Source of the DNA: JBBSBL01 sp963735885
GTDB taxonomy: Bacteria > Actinomycetota > Thermoleophilia > Solirubrobacterales > Solirubrobacteraceae
DNA: 64,000 nucleotides
NCBI GenBank assembly: GCA_963735885.1
Contig: CAVTMP010000010.1
Location: 62,001-126,000 of the forward strand
Reading direction: 5' to 3'
The position numbers and the translations under genes are program-made. The notes below the pieces were generated by a model. It did no database searches and was not told the origin of the DNA. It saw nothing but the letters and a program-made list of their open reading frames with translations. Of this stretch, positions 41,827 through 49,992 are shown one piece after another (position 1 is the stretch's first letter; every line of letters starts with the position of its first letter).

Positions 41827-42522
41827 TCAGGCGCGCCCGCCGATGAAGTGGGCCGACGCGCCGGGCGGCGCGAAGCGGCCCAGCACCATGCCGAGCAGCG
41901 GGGCGAGGACGATCCACGAGGTGAGCGTCAGCGTGGTGTCGACGAAGGCGAGCGGCAGCGTGACGGTGAAGATGATGACCGGCACGCTGGAGGCGAGCAG
42001 GCCCCAGCGGTAGACGTCGTCGGGCAGCACCCGGCGCAGCAGGCCGGCGCGCCGGGCGTGGGCGAAGAGCACGGTCTCCATCCCCGACACCACGCCGAGC
42101 ACGACGGCGAAGGCGACGACGGAGATCGGGTTGCCCTCGTACTCGCCCACCAGCGCCGTCGGGAACGGCAGGAAGGCCACGAAGCCGAGGTAGACGAGGT
42201 TCAGCCCGAGGTAGCGGGAGTCGACCGCGCGCAGCTGGGCGAAGAAGAGGTGGTTCGCCAGCCAGTAGCGGCCGATCAGCACGAAGGCGATGAAGAAGCT
42301 GATGATCTTCGGGATCCGGTCGTTCAGCCCGTCGAGCAGCGCGGAGACGCTGCCCTCCTGCCCCTTGACGAGACCGGGCACGCCGACCTCGAGGACGAGC
42401 AGGGTGAGCGCGATGGCGAAGACCGCGTCCGTGAAGAAGCCGGCGCGGTCGAACTCGAGGCCCGCGGCGCGCTCCCACGCCCCCTCGGGCAGCGGACGGG
42501 TCTCGTCGCGCACCTCCGCCAT
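41827..42522 (-). CDS. TMEM175-family (DUF1211) membrane protein, putative K+ channel
   Basis: A 231-residue protein with six predicted helices. The first carries DRAGFFTDAVFAIALTLLVL, matching the FSDxxxxIxxTLLxL signature of bacterial TMEM175 channels; then IPKIISFFIAFVLIGRYWLA, LGLNLVYLGFVAFLPFPTAL and VVAFAVVLGVVSGMETVLF follow. Only one six-helix repeat is present, as in bacterial homologues, which assemble as tetramers that conduct K+. The ATG at 42522 starts MAEVRDETRPLPEG. Fits the potassium theme of the window, but transport is inferred from family only. Confidence 0.85.
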   Translation of the reverse strand: MAEVRDETRPLPEGAWERAAGLEFDRAGFFTDAVFAIALTLLVLEVGVPGLVKGQEGSVSALLDGLNDRIPKIISFFIAFVLIGRYWLANHLFFAQLRAVDSRYLGLNLVYLGFVAFLPFPTALVGEYEGNPISVVAFAVVLGVVSGMETVLFAHARRAGLLRRVLPDDVYRWGLLASSVPVIIFTVTLPLAFVDTTLTLTSWIVLAPLLGMVLGRFAPPGASAHFIGGRA

Positions 42523-42679
42523 CGGCCCGCATCATCCCCGGCCGGCCCGACGGCTCGCCACCGTGCCGGGCGGCGAGCGCCTTCCGCGACCCGGAGGCCG
42601 ACCTCGCGCCGGCCGAGGCGAAGCGGCGGCTCGACGCCGGGGAGATCCGAGGGCGGCCGGGTCGCCGACCACCGAGGAA

Positions 42680-42883
42680 TCAGAGCACGTTGACGTCCGT
42701 CGCCTTCGGGCCCTTGTCGCCGGCCTCCTCCTCATAGGAGACCTTCGCGCCCTCGGCGAGCGACTTGTAGCCCTGCGTGTTGATGGCCGAGTAGTGGACG
42801 AAGAGGTCCTGACCGCCTTCGTCCGGCGTGATGAACCCGAACCCCTTGTCGTCCCTGAACCACTTCACCGTTCCGGTCGGCAC
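42680..42883 (-). CDS. Cold-shock protein (CspA family)
   Basis: A 67-residue single cold-shock domain that binds RNA/ssDNA. GTVKWFRDDKGFGFITPDEG (RNP1 KGFGFI) and QDLFVHYSAINTQGYKSLAE (RNP2 DLFVHY) are textbook, ending GDKGPKATDVNVL. The GTG at 42883 is preceded by a strong TAGGAGGTG ribosome-binding site about 8 bases upstream, deciding the start. The preceding ~150 bases up to the pilB stop hold no gene and may form the long leader usual for csp genes. Confidence 0.96.
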   Translation of the reverse strand: MPTGTVKWFRDDKGFGFITPDEGGQDLFVHYSAINTQGYKSLAEGAKVSYEEEAGDKGPKATDVNVL

Positions 42884-43035
42884 CGATCCGCACCTCCTAC
42901 GACGTGCCGCGACGCGGAGCATCCCCAGCGGGCCACACCAGCGAGCGCCGGCACTCACTTTCGCCGGACGTCCCCGGCCTGACGGCGCGCACGGTACCAC
43001 CACCGCCCGGCGGGTCGCCGGCGCGGGCGGACGGG

Positions 43036-44754
43036 CTAGGACGTGCCCGCCACGCGCGCGACCTCGGCGACCGAGGTGACGCCGTCGCGGACCTTCGCCA
43101 GGCCGTCGTCGCGCAGCCGGTCCATGCCCTCGGCGACCGCGACCTCGGCGACCGCGTCGGCGGGGCGGCGCTGCAGCGCGAGGGAGCGGATCTCCTCGGT
43201 GACCTGCATGACCTCGTAGAGGCCGACCCGGCCCTTGTAGCCCGTCCCCGAGCAGCGGGGGCAGCCCTTCGGCTCCCAGGTGCGCACGTCGCCGTCGACC
43301 TCGAAGCCGTTCGCGAGCATCGTCTCCGCGTCGACGACCTGCTCGACCTTGCAGGCGTCGCACAGCCGCCGCGCCAGGCGCTGGGCGACGACGCAGTCGA
43401 TCGCCGAGGCGACGAGGAACGGCTCGACGCCCATCTCGATGAGCCGGGTGATCGCGGTCGGCGCGTCGTTGGTGTGGAGGGTCGTCAGCACGAGGTGTCC
43501 CGTGAGCGCCGCCTCGATCGAGATCCGGGCCGTCTCGTCGTCGCGCACCTCGCCGACCATCACGACGTCCGGGTCGGCGCGCAGCGCCGCCCGCAGCCCG
43601 GTCGCGAAGGTCACGCCGGCCTTCTTGTTGACCTGCATCTGCTTGAGCCCGGCGATCCGGTACTCGACCGGGTCCTCGATCGTGAGGATGCTGCGATCGC
43701 CGGTGTTGAGCAGGTTGAGCGCGGCGTAGAGCGTCGTGGACTTGCCCGAGCCGGTCGGCCCGGTGACGAGGACCGCCCCGTAGGGCTGGCCGGCCGCGGT
43801 CACGAACCGGCCGCGCTCGACCTCGCGCATGCCGAGCTGGTCGAGGCCGATGCGCGCGGAGGCCCGGTCGAGCAGCCGCATGACCACCGACTCGCCGCCG
43901 ACCAGCGGCAACGTGACGACGCGGATGTCGACCGAACGGCCGTCCACGTTCATCCCGAACCGCCCGTCCTGCGGCAGCCGTCGCTCGGCGATGTCGAGGT
44001 CGGCCATGATCTTGATCCGGGAGACCACGCCGGAGACCATCCGCTTCGGGACGGTCAGCGAGGCGGACAGGACGCCGTCGACGCGCAGCTGGCCCACGAG
44101 CTCGCCGCCCTCGGCCGCCAGGTGGATGTCGGAGGCGCCCTGCTCGATGGCCTGGGCGATGATCGAGTGGACGAGCTTGATGACCGGGGCCTCGTCGGCG
44201 GCGTCGAGGACCTCGACGTGGGCCTCCTCCTCCTCGTCGTGCTCCTGAACCGCCTCCTGCACGGCCTCGTCGAAGCGGTTGAGCTTGGAGACGAGGACCT
44301 CGATGTCCTCCGGCGCGGCGATCGCCGGGGTCACCTCCATCCCGCTCATCATCGCGATGTCGTCCATCGCGAGGACGTTCGCCGGGTCCGCCATCGCCAC
44401 GAGCAGCGTGCGATCGTCGAGCCGGCCGATCGGCACGGCGCCGTACCGGCGCGCGGCCTGGGGCCCGAGCATGTTCGCGGCGGCCATGTCGATCGGGTAC
44501 ATCGACAGGTCGACGTGGTCGAGGCCGAAGCGCTCCGCGACGACGCGAGCGAGCCGATCGCTGCTCAGGACGCCCTCGTCGAGCAGGACCCGGCCGGTGG
44601 AGCGCCCCGAGCGCTGGGAGACCTGGACGGCGTGCTCGACCTGCTCGGCGGTCGCGTACTCGAGCGCGACGACGACCTCGCCGATCCGGCGGGGCGAGCG
44701 GCCGCGCTGGCTCGGCGGCGTGAGCCCGGGGGGCGCCGTGGCGACGGGGGTCAT
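43036..44754 (-). CDS. pilB: Type II/IV secretion-pilus assembly ATPase (PilB/GspE)
   Basis: A 572-residue hexameric ATPase. The N-terminal MshEN-type domain (RIGEVVVALEYATAEQVEHA, RVLLDEGVLSSDRLARVVAE) could bind cyclic di-GMP. The core shows ASDIHLAAEGGELVGQLRVD, Walker A VLVTGPTGSGKSTTLYAAL, the Asp box ILTIEDPVEYRIAGLKQMQV, Walker B LRADPDVVMVGEVRDDETAR, the His box GHLVLTTLHTNDAPTAITRL and the zinc tetracysteine (LCDACK with CPRCSGTGYKGR). The ATG at 44754 begins MTPVATAPPG. No pilC, pilin, pilT or secretin gene is adjacent, so the machine it powers must be encoded elsewhere. Confidence 0.93.
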   Translation of the reverse strand: MTPVATAPPGLTPPSQRGRSPRRIGEVVVALEYATAEQVEHAVQVSQRSGRSTGRVLLDEGVLSSDRLARVVAERFGLDHVDLSMYPIDMAAANMLGPQAARRYGAVPIGRLDDRTLLVAMADPANVLAMDDIAMMSGMEVTPAIAAPEDIEVLVSKLNRFDEAVQEAVQEHDEEEEAHVEVLDAADEAPVIKLVHSIIAQAIEQGASDIHLAAEGGELVGQLRVDGVLSASLTVPKRMVSGVVSRIKIMADLDIAERRLPQDGRFGMNVDGRSVDIRVVTLPLVGGESVVMRLLDRASARIGLDQLGMREVERGRFVTAAGQPYGAVLVTGPTGSGKSTTLYAALNLLNTGDRSILTIEDPVEYRIAGLKQMQVNKKAGVTFATGLRAALRADPDVVMVGEVRDDETARISIEAALTGHLVLTTLHTNDAPTAITRLIEMGVEPFLVASAIDCVVAQRLARRLCDACKVEQVVDAETMLANGFEVDGDVRTWEPKGCPRCSGTGYKGRVGLYEVMQVTEEIRSLALQRRPADAVAEVAVAEGMDRLRDDGLAKVRDGVTSVAEVARVAGTS

Positions 44755-44833
44755 GGGGTGAGCTATCGGCAGCGCGCGGGGGCGCCTGAAGCCGGGTGGC
44801 GCCGCGACCGCCCGCTGCGGTACAAGCCGCACC

Positions 44834-45250
44834 ATGGACGACCCGATGCCGGTGACGCGCGGCGTGGCGATCCCGCTCGCCGAGATCGTCGTGCGGGCCA
44901 CGCGCTCCTCCGGACCGGGGGGGCAGCACGCGAACGTCACCGCCTCCCGGATCGAGGCGAGCTTCGACGTGGCCGCCTCCGCCACGCTGGACGCGGAGGA
45001 GAAGCGCCGCGTCATGGCGCGCTGCGGCCCGCGCGTGGTCGCCGTCGCGCAGGACGCGCGCTCGCAGGCGCGCAACCGCGAGCTGGCGCTCGAGCGGCTG
45101 CGCGCGCGGCTGGCCGGCGCGCTCCACGTCGCGCGACCGCGCAAGACCACGCGGCCGACCCGCGCCTCCCGGACGCGACGGCTGGAGGGCAAGCGGCGCC
45201 GCGGCGAGACCAAGCGGGGGCGGCGGAGGCCGGACGCCGACGGGACGTAG
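44834..45250 (+). CDS. arfB: Peptidyl-tRNA hydrolase ArfB-like (GGQ domain)
   Basis: A 138-residue class-I release-factor-like protein that rescues stalled ribosomes by hydrolysing peptidyl-tRNA. VRATRSSGPGGQHANVTASR contains the catalytic GGQ; it lacks the codon-recognition domains of RF1/RF2 and ends with the long basic tail (KTTRPTRASRTRRLEGKRRR) that ArfB inserts into the mRNA channel. The ATG at 44834 is given; a second ATG 4 codons later is possible. Confidence 0.9.
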   Translation: MDDPMPVTRGVAIPLAEIVVRATRSSGPGGQHANVTASRIEASFDVAASATLDAEEKRRVMARCGPRVVAVAQDARSQARNRELALERLRARLAGALHVARPRKTTRPTRASRTRRLEGKRRRGETKRGRRRPDADGT

Positions 45251-45289
45251 GATTCCGCCGGGTCCCCGAGCCGAGGAGAACGCGCGAAC

Positions 45290-46396
45290 ATGAGGATGCG
45301 TGCCGCCGTGCTGGAGGAGTTCGGAGCGCCGCTCGCGGTGGGACAGGTCGAGCTCGCCGACCCGGGGCCGGGCGAGGTCCTCGTCCGGCTCGAGGCCTGC
45401 GGGGTGTGCCACACCGACCTCTACACGGCCTCGGGCGCGGACCCCTCGGGGTACGCGCCGACGGTGCTCGGGCACGAGGGCGCCGGCGTCGTCGAGGCCC
45501 TCGGCGAGGGCGTCTCGCTGCTCGAGGTGGGCGACCACGTCGTGACCCTGTTCTCGCCCCAGTGCGGCGAGTGCGTCCACTGCCGCAGCGAGCGGACGAA
45601 CCTCTGCCTCGCCATCCGCGAGCAGCAGAACGCCGGCTACCTGCCCGACGGGACCACGCGGCTCTCGCGCGACGGCGAGCCGATCCGCCACTTCATGGGC
45701 ACCTCGACCTTCGCGGAGTACACGGTCATGCCCGAGATCGCGCTGGCCAAGGTGCCCGTCGAGGCCCCGCTCGACCGCGCCTGCCTGTTCGCCTGCGGGC
45801 TCTCGACCGGCCTCGGGGCGGCGATGTTCACCGCCGGGGTGCAGCCGGGGACGACGTGCGTGGTGTTCGGCGCCGGGATGGTCGGGCTCGGGGCCGTCGC
45901 GGGGTGCCGGCTGCAGGGCGCCGAGCGGATCGTGTGCGTCGACCTCTCCCCCGAGCGGCTCGAGCTCGCGCGCGGCCAGGGTGCGACGGACCTCATGGTC
46001 GCCGACGCGGGGACGGTCGAGCGGCTGCTGGAGATGACCGGGGGCTTCGGGGCCGACTACACGTTCGAGGCGACGGGCAACGTGAAGGTCATGCGACAGG
46101 CCGTCGAGGCGGCGCGCATGGGCTGGGGGCTGTGCACGATCGCGGGCGTGGCCGGGAAGGGCGAGACGCTCGACGTCGTCCCGCGCTGGCTCATCACCGG
46201 CCGGCGGATCGCGGGCTCGTCCTTCGGCGGCTGCAAGGGCCGCCGCGACGTGCCGGCGCTCGTCCAGCGCTGGCTCGACGGGGACATCGACGTCGAGCCG
46301 TTCGTCTCGCACCGGATCTCGCTCGACGAGGTGAACCGGGGGTTCGAGCTGATGGAGGCGCAGGATGGGATCCGCAGCGTGATCTCGTTCGGGTGA
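45290..46396 (+). CDS. Zinc-dependent alcohol dehydrogenase (class III-like)
   Basis: A 368-residue medium-chain dehydrogenase. Catalytic zinc ligands lie in RLEACGVCHTDLYTASG and VLGHEGAGVVEALGEG; the structural zinc has four Cys in QCGECVHCRSERTNLC. The NAD(P)-binding site is VVFGAGMVGLGAVAGCRLQG, and GSSFGGCKGRRDVPALVQRW resembles the class III/formaldehyde dehydrogenase group. Substrates could be alcohols or a thiol adduct of formaldehyde; the thiol is not determinable here. The ATG at 45290 has an AGGAGAA box 12 bases upstream. Followed by a terminator-like hairpin. Confidence 0.92.
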   Translation: MRMRAAVLEEFGAPLAVGQVELADPGPGEVLVRLEACGVCHTDLYTASGADPSGYAPTVLGHEGAGVVEALGEGVSLLEVGDHVVTLFSPQCGECVHCRSERTNLCLAIREQQNAGYLPDGTTRLSRDGEPIRHFMGTSTFAEYTVMPEIALAKVPVEAPLDRACLFACGLSTGLGAAMFTAGVQPGTTCVVFGAGMVGLGAVAGCRLQGAERIVCVDLSPERLELARGQGATDLMVADAGTVERLLEMTGGFGADYTFEATGNVKVMRQAVEAARMGWGLCTIAGVAGKGETLDVVPRWLITGRRIAGSSFGGCKGRRDVPALVQRWLDGDIDVEPFVSHRISLDEVNRGFELMEAQDGIRSVISFG

Positions 46397-46410
46397 GCGG
46401 GCTGGGTCTT

Positions 46411-46435
46411 CGCGGCTCCGTGTCCTGGAGCCGCG
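46411..46435 (+). terminator. Hairpin after the alcohol dehydrogenase gene
   Basis: CGCGGCTCC-GTGTCCT-GGAGCCGCG is a perfect 9-bp GC-rich stem with a 7-base loop, starting 15 bases after the stop. There is no T-run, as usual in this GC range. Position supports transcription termination. Confidence 0.6.
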
Positions 46436-46436
46436 G

Positions 46437-46558
46437 GCCGGCGGGCGGCGGTGCGGGGGGCCGTGCTCCTGACCACTGAATCGGGGTTGGCGGGTCGGGC
46501 GGGGTTGTCTGACTGAAATGGTCCGTCGCACGGCCCCCCGCTCCCGCCGCCCGCCGGC
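46437..46558. repeat. Long imperfect inverted repeat (about 30-bp arms, 61-bp spacer)
   Basis: Left arm 46437-46466 and right arm 46528-46558 pair over almost their whole length: GCCGGCGGGCGGCGG and GGGGGGCCGTGC blocks on the left match the reverse complement on the right, with a small mismatch/bulge in between. The 61-base centre contains no obvious coding or signal. It lies in the gene-free stretch 46397-46890 and directly adjoins the hairpin at 46411. It could fold into a large stem in RNA or be a remnant of a small inverted-repeat element; no target-site duplication was found. Confidence 0.6.
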
Positions 46559-46684
46559 TCGGTGGGGTGGTGGCTGACCCGCGCTTCCCTGCCCGGTGCC
46601 TCAGTCGTGGCCGGGTGGCGTGCGGGCTCGAGGCGTCGCGGGGCCCCCGGGGAGCGTCGAGGCCCCTGGGTGGTCTCACGAGAC

Positions 46685-46727
46685 GCGGCTGCGATCTTCC
46701 CCGCTCCGCGACGCTAATCGCAGCCGC
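46685..46727. repeat. Perfect 11-bp inverted repeat with 21-bp spacer
   Basis: GCGGCTGCGAT (46685-46695) and ATCGCAGCCGC (46717-46727) are exact reverse complements. They lie in the same gene-free stretch, upstream of nothing on the plus strand and beyond the end of the minus-strand cupredoxin gene. Possible roles are an operator or a stem of a non-coding RNA; nothing in the sequence decides. The remainder of 46728-46890 shows no feature I can name. Confidence 0.55.
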
Positions 46728-46890
46728 ATGTCCCGGCGTTGCGCAGAACGGCGACGCCGACGCGCGAAAGGCCAACGCGCCTGAGACGAATCTCGCCACT
46801 ACCGACGGCCCCTCGATGCCGCCGTCCGCCCGGGCGACCCCTGACCGGCGGCCCACCCCGACCCCGGCACGGCCTCCCGCTCGAGCCTTC

Positions 46891-47403
46891 TCAGCCGACG
46901 AGCAGCGTGGCGGACATCCCGAGGGTGGCGTGCCCCGGGAGGTCGCAATAGAGCGTGTAGGTGCCGGGCGCGAGGGTCGTCTTGGGCGCGGTGGCGATCT
47001 TCAGCGAGGGGGTCTCCCCGATCAGGATCGCGCCCGCGCCGGAGCCCGGGCGGAGCGCGAGGTCGTGCGGGTCCTGGCCGCGGTTGTCGAGCTGGACGAT
47101 CGCCGGGCCCGCGGCGATGTGCGGGCGCGACAGCGTGAGGCGGTACTCGCGGGCGCTGACCAGCAGGCGGGCCGGGGGGATGGCGCCGGAGCCCGGGGAC
47201 GCGGCGGGTGGCGCGGCCGGCGCCGGGGCGGACGGGGCGGTCGGCGCGGTCGGGACCCTGGGCGCGGGCGCGACGCGCTTGGGCGCCGCGGCCTTCCGGC
47301 GGCGGGCCGTCCGGCAGCGGGCCGAGCGAGCTGCGCCGCCGTCGGTGAGCGCGGCGGGCGGCACGCCGGGCTCGCGCGCAGGCCGCACGCCGGGATCGGG
47401 CAC
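46891..47403 (-). CDS. Cupredoxin (plastocyanin-like) domain protein, N-terminus uncertain
   Basis: The C-terminal ~95 residues are a type I copper domain: LLVSAREYRLTLSRPHIAAG, QLDNRGQDPHDLALRPGSGA, and TLAPGTYTLYCDLPGHATLG with MSATLLVG. The ligands His (DPHD), Cys (YCD), His (PGH) and Met (LGM) are all present, so it should carry blue copper and move electrons outside the membrane. Before it lies an Ala/Pro-rich linker. The GTG at 47403 leaves no export signal, but a neighbouring minus-strand frame up to about 47640 encodes a basic segment and a hydrophobic helix (GILLAAVLGAASLAVGAGTA). One extra base between about 47470 and 47330 would join them, so the gene likely starts near 47640-47670. 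That explains most of the 360-bp gap to the next gene. Confidence 0.75.
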   Translation of the reverse strand: MPDPGVRPAREPGVPPAALTDGGAARSARCRTARRRKAAAPKRVAPAPRVPTAPTAPSAPAPAAPPAASPGSGAIPPARLLVSAREYRLTLSRPHIAAGPAIVQLDNRGQDPHDLALRPGSGAGAILIGETPSLKIATAPKTTLAPGTYTLYCDLPGHATLGMSATLLVG

Positions 47404-47763
47404 GGCGTCGCGAGACCCGGCGATGGGTGGCGCGGGACGCCGTGGCGGCCCGTTCGCGGTCGGCGCTCGGCCCGGAGGCGGAACCGGAGGCGGCGGCCGT
47501 CCCGGCCCCGACGGCCAGCGACGCGGCCCCGAGCACGGCGGCGAGCAGGATTCCGGCGCGGCGGCGGCGCGGCACCCGGCGGGAGTCGGCGCCCGCGCGC
47601 AGGCGCGCGAGGGCGGCCGCGGCGCGGTGGACGGATGACCGACGTCCGCGGCCGGACGCGCCGGACCAACAGCCGTGGCGCCCCGCGAGCGCCGGCGACG
47701 CGGCGGCGGCTCGCGCGCGCGGCCGGGCGCGGCGCCGCCCTGCGCGCGGGTCGAGCCCGGTGC

Positions 47764-48054
47764 CTACTCGCGTGCGTGGCTGAGGCGCGCGAGCTCCTCG
47801 TGGAGCTCGCTGACGCGGCGCTTCACCGCGTCGCCGTCGGGACGGTCGTGCACGAGGTCCCACATGCGGTCGGCCACCTCGCGCGCGCTCTCCGGCGTGG
47901 CGTTGGCGGCCATCCGCTCCACGAGCGCGATCTCGAAGGCCTCCACCTGCGCGGCCGGCTCGGCGGGCGCCATGCGCGGCAGCGGCTCGCGCACGGCTTC
48001 GCGCCAGATCGACGTCGCCACGGCGAGCCGGTTGCGGAGGGTCACGGCGTCCAC
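47764..48054 (-). CDS. Small hypothetical protein
   Basis: A 96-residue soluble, mostly helical protein: VDAVTLRNRLAVATSIWREA, VEAFEIALVERMAANATPES, AREVADRMWDLVHDRPDGDA and VKRRVSELHEELARLSHARE. The frame extends upstream but the composition there is not protein-like; the GTG at 48054 (or 48045) was chosen for that reason. No family recognised. It lies 35 bases after the catalase-like gene on the same strand, so may be co-transcribed. Confidence 0.6.
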   Translation of the reverse strand: MDAVTLRNRLAVATSIWREAVREPLPRMAPAEPAAQVEAFEIALVERMAANATPESAREVADRMWDLVHDRPDGDAVKRRVSELHEELARLSHARE

Positions 48055-48088
48055 GGCGCGGAACCTAGCCGGTCGCGCTGCGCCACGC

Positions 48089-49018
48089 TCAGCTGGCGAC
48101 GCGCCGGGCGACGGAGACGCGATAGGCGCCGGAACGCGCGTGCAGGATCGGGTCGTCGGAGAGCCCGATGCCGTCGGGGACCCGCGTCGGATCGAAGACG
48201 AGGACGTCGCCGTCGCGCTCGCGGTCATGGGCCAGGCCGGTCACCTCGAGGCGTCCCATCTCGATCCGCTCGCGTCCCGGTGGCCAGGCCGCCGTCGGGT
48301 CGTCGAGGGGGTCGCCCGCCTCCGCCAGCTCGGCCTCGAGGACGAACGCCGCCGGGCCGTCCGCCAGCCGCGCGGCGATCTCCCGCGCGAGGTAGTCGAA
48401 CGGCAGGGCGGCGGCGGCCTCGTCCGCCAGCGTCCCCTCGCCGGCCTCCGGGCGCCAGTGCCAGCGGACCCAGCGGGCGCGCCCGTCCGGTGCCTCGAGC
48501 CGGAAGGCGTGGATCGCGTGAAAGGCGATCCGGGCGTAGCTCTCAGGGGGGAGGGTGGTGACGGTGGCCTGCAGGGCCGGCAGGGTCTCCGGGTGCTCCT
48601 GGACGAACGCGCCGATCTTCGCGAGGTCCGGCTTGCCGGTCGCCGGGTCCGGGATCCGCGCCGCGCCGAAGGCGACGAAGTCCTCGACCGTGCGGACGAA
48701 GAACACGGGCAGGGTGAGGCAGACCTGGTCGGTCGTCGCGCCGTCCGGGAGGTAGAGCTTGACGGCGAGGCCGTGGCCGCCGCGCGCGGCGTCGGGGTGG
48801 GTTGGGTCGGCGCTGCCGTTCGAGAAGCGCACGTGCGCCCGCACGGGCCCGCCGGCGAGGTGCGGCGCGCGGCACAGCGAGCCGGCGGTGGGCGACGGTG
48901 TGAACCGCGCCGCGCACAGCACGCCCCGGGCGTGGGCCGCCCGCTGCCCCGCGTGGTGGCCCGAGATCGCGACCAGCGTGTCCACGAGGCGCTCGGAGAT
49001 GTCGTCGGCCGCGGCCAT
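48089..49018 (-). CDS. Catalase-related heme peroxidase (SrpA-like)
   Basis: A 309-residue member of the small catalase fold group. AAHARGVLCAARFTPSPTAG carries the distal His, VRAHVRFSNGSADPTHPDAA followed by RGGHGLAVKLYLPDG matches the catalase Asn/GSAD core, LTLPVFFVRTVEDFVAFGAA the substrate channel, and LHARSGAYRVSVARRVAS the proximal heme Tyr (RxxxY). It is about 300 residues instead of the ~480 of monofunctional catalases, lacking C-terminal extensions, so it is more likely a peroxidase. The ATG at 49018 (MAAADDISERLVDTL) was chosen over one 3 codons earlier. Confidence 0.88.
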   Translation of the reverse strand: MAAADDISERLVDTLVAISGHHAGQRAAHARGVLCAARFTPSPTAGSLCRAPHLAGGPVRAHVRFSNGSADPTHPDAARGGHGLAVKLYLPDGATTDQVCLTLPVFFVRTVEDFVAFGAARIPDPATGKPDLAKIGAFVQEHPETLPALQATVTTLPPESYARIAFHAIHAFRLEAPDGRARWVRWHWRPEAGEGTLADEAAAALPFDYLAREIAARLADGPAAFVLEAELAEAGDPLDDPTAAWPPGRERIEMGRLEVTGLAHDRERDGDVLVFDPTRVPDGIGLSDDPILHARSGAYRVSVARRVAS

Positions 49019-49105
49019 CGGCCGCACCCTACGCGCCGTCCCGCGCGCCGTCCACGCCGCGCGTCCGATGGCCGCGACGTGATCGGTCGCGCGTGGTCGG
49101 TCGCC

Positions 49106-49894
49106 TCAGCGCGAGGCCACGAGCAGCGCCTGCACCGCGCGGCCGATCCGGCCGCGCTCGTCGGAGAGCACGCTCTCGGCGGAGCCGGTGCCGTCGTCGG
49201 CGATCCGGGTGACCGCCTCGAGGCAGATCCACTCGCCCTCGGGGTCGCGGTCGAGGTGGACCGTGAGGTCCGGGTTGACGAAGCTGTGCGTCGCCCAGTC
49301 GAGGGCCGCGCTCACGCCGTTGCCGAAGTCGGCGACAGCCGCCGCGCGCTCGACCGGGGTCACGGCGCGCCCCGCCACCAGCGGCACGGCGAGGCGCATC
49401 CAGGCGGTCGCGGGGCCCGGCTCGCTCCAGTGGCCGCGGACCCAGCGGGTCTCGACCGCGTCGCCGCCGAACATCGGGCCCTCCCCCGGCGGTGCGCCGC
49501 CGGCCCGCGCCGCGGCGGGCGGCGGCGCAGGGGCCGGCTGGTCCGGCGGGGCGATCGGCTCCGTCGCGCCGGGCAGGGACCGGAGCCTCAGCCCGAGCGC
49601 CCGGCAGACCTCGACCTCCCCCGCCGTCAGCGACGCGGACACGAGCTGGACCCGCCGCCCCGGCCGAACGGTCTCCACCGCCAGCGTCAGCGGCGCGAGC
49701 GGCACGGGCCGCAGGAACTCGACCGTGAGGCGCGCCACCCGCAGCCCCTCGCCGCCGTCGTGAGCGGCGATGGCGCCGGCGAGGAGCGCGGCGGGCGCCC
49801 CGCCGTGCTGCGCGCCCGGGTCCCATGGTCCGCGCGAGAGCTCGGTGGGACCGAACCGGCCGTCCGGCCGCGGGATGAAGACGGCCTCGGGCAC
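49106..49894 (-). CDS. Acyl-CoA thioesterase-like double hot-dog protein
   Basis: A 262-residue protein of the TesB-like thioesterase family. The N-terminal hot dog has SRGPWDPGAQHGGAPAALLA, LRVARLTVEFLRPVPLAPLT and TVRPGRRVQLVSASLTAGEV. The C-terminal one has WVRGHWSEPGPATAWMRLAV, FGNGVSAALDWATHSFVNPD and LTVHLDRDPEGEWICLEAVT. Probably hydrolyses or binds acyl-CoA. The GTG at 49894 starts VPEAVFIPRPDGRFGPTELS, the family N-terminus. Confidence 0.83.
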   Translation of the reverse strand: MPEAVFIPRPDGRFGPTELSRGPWDPGAQHGGAPAALLAGAIAAHDGGEGLRVARLTVEFLRPVPLAPLTLAVETVRPGRRVQLVSASLTAGEVEVCRALGLRLRSLPGATEPIAPPDQPAPAPPPAAARAGGAPPGEGPMFGGDAVETRWVRGHWSEPGPATAWMRLAVPLVAGRAVTPVERAAAVADFGNGVSAALDWATHSFVNPDLTVHLDRDPEGEWICLEAVTRIADDGTGSAESVLSDERGRIGRAVQALLVASR

Positions 49895-49992
49895 GGCGCG
49901 CGATGGTAGTGGGGATCTCCGCCCGAACCGAGGCCCGGTCCGGCCCCGCGCGCTCACGGGTCCCGGCGCGGGCGGTGCCCCGCCGTGGGACC

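Noticed and set aside
42523..42679. Promoter or gene start for cspA in this gap
   Set aside because: cspA is on the minus strand and ends here, so its promoter must lie beyond 42883; this gap is downstream DNA.
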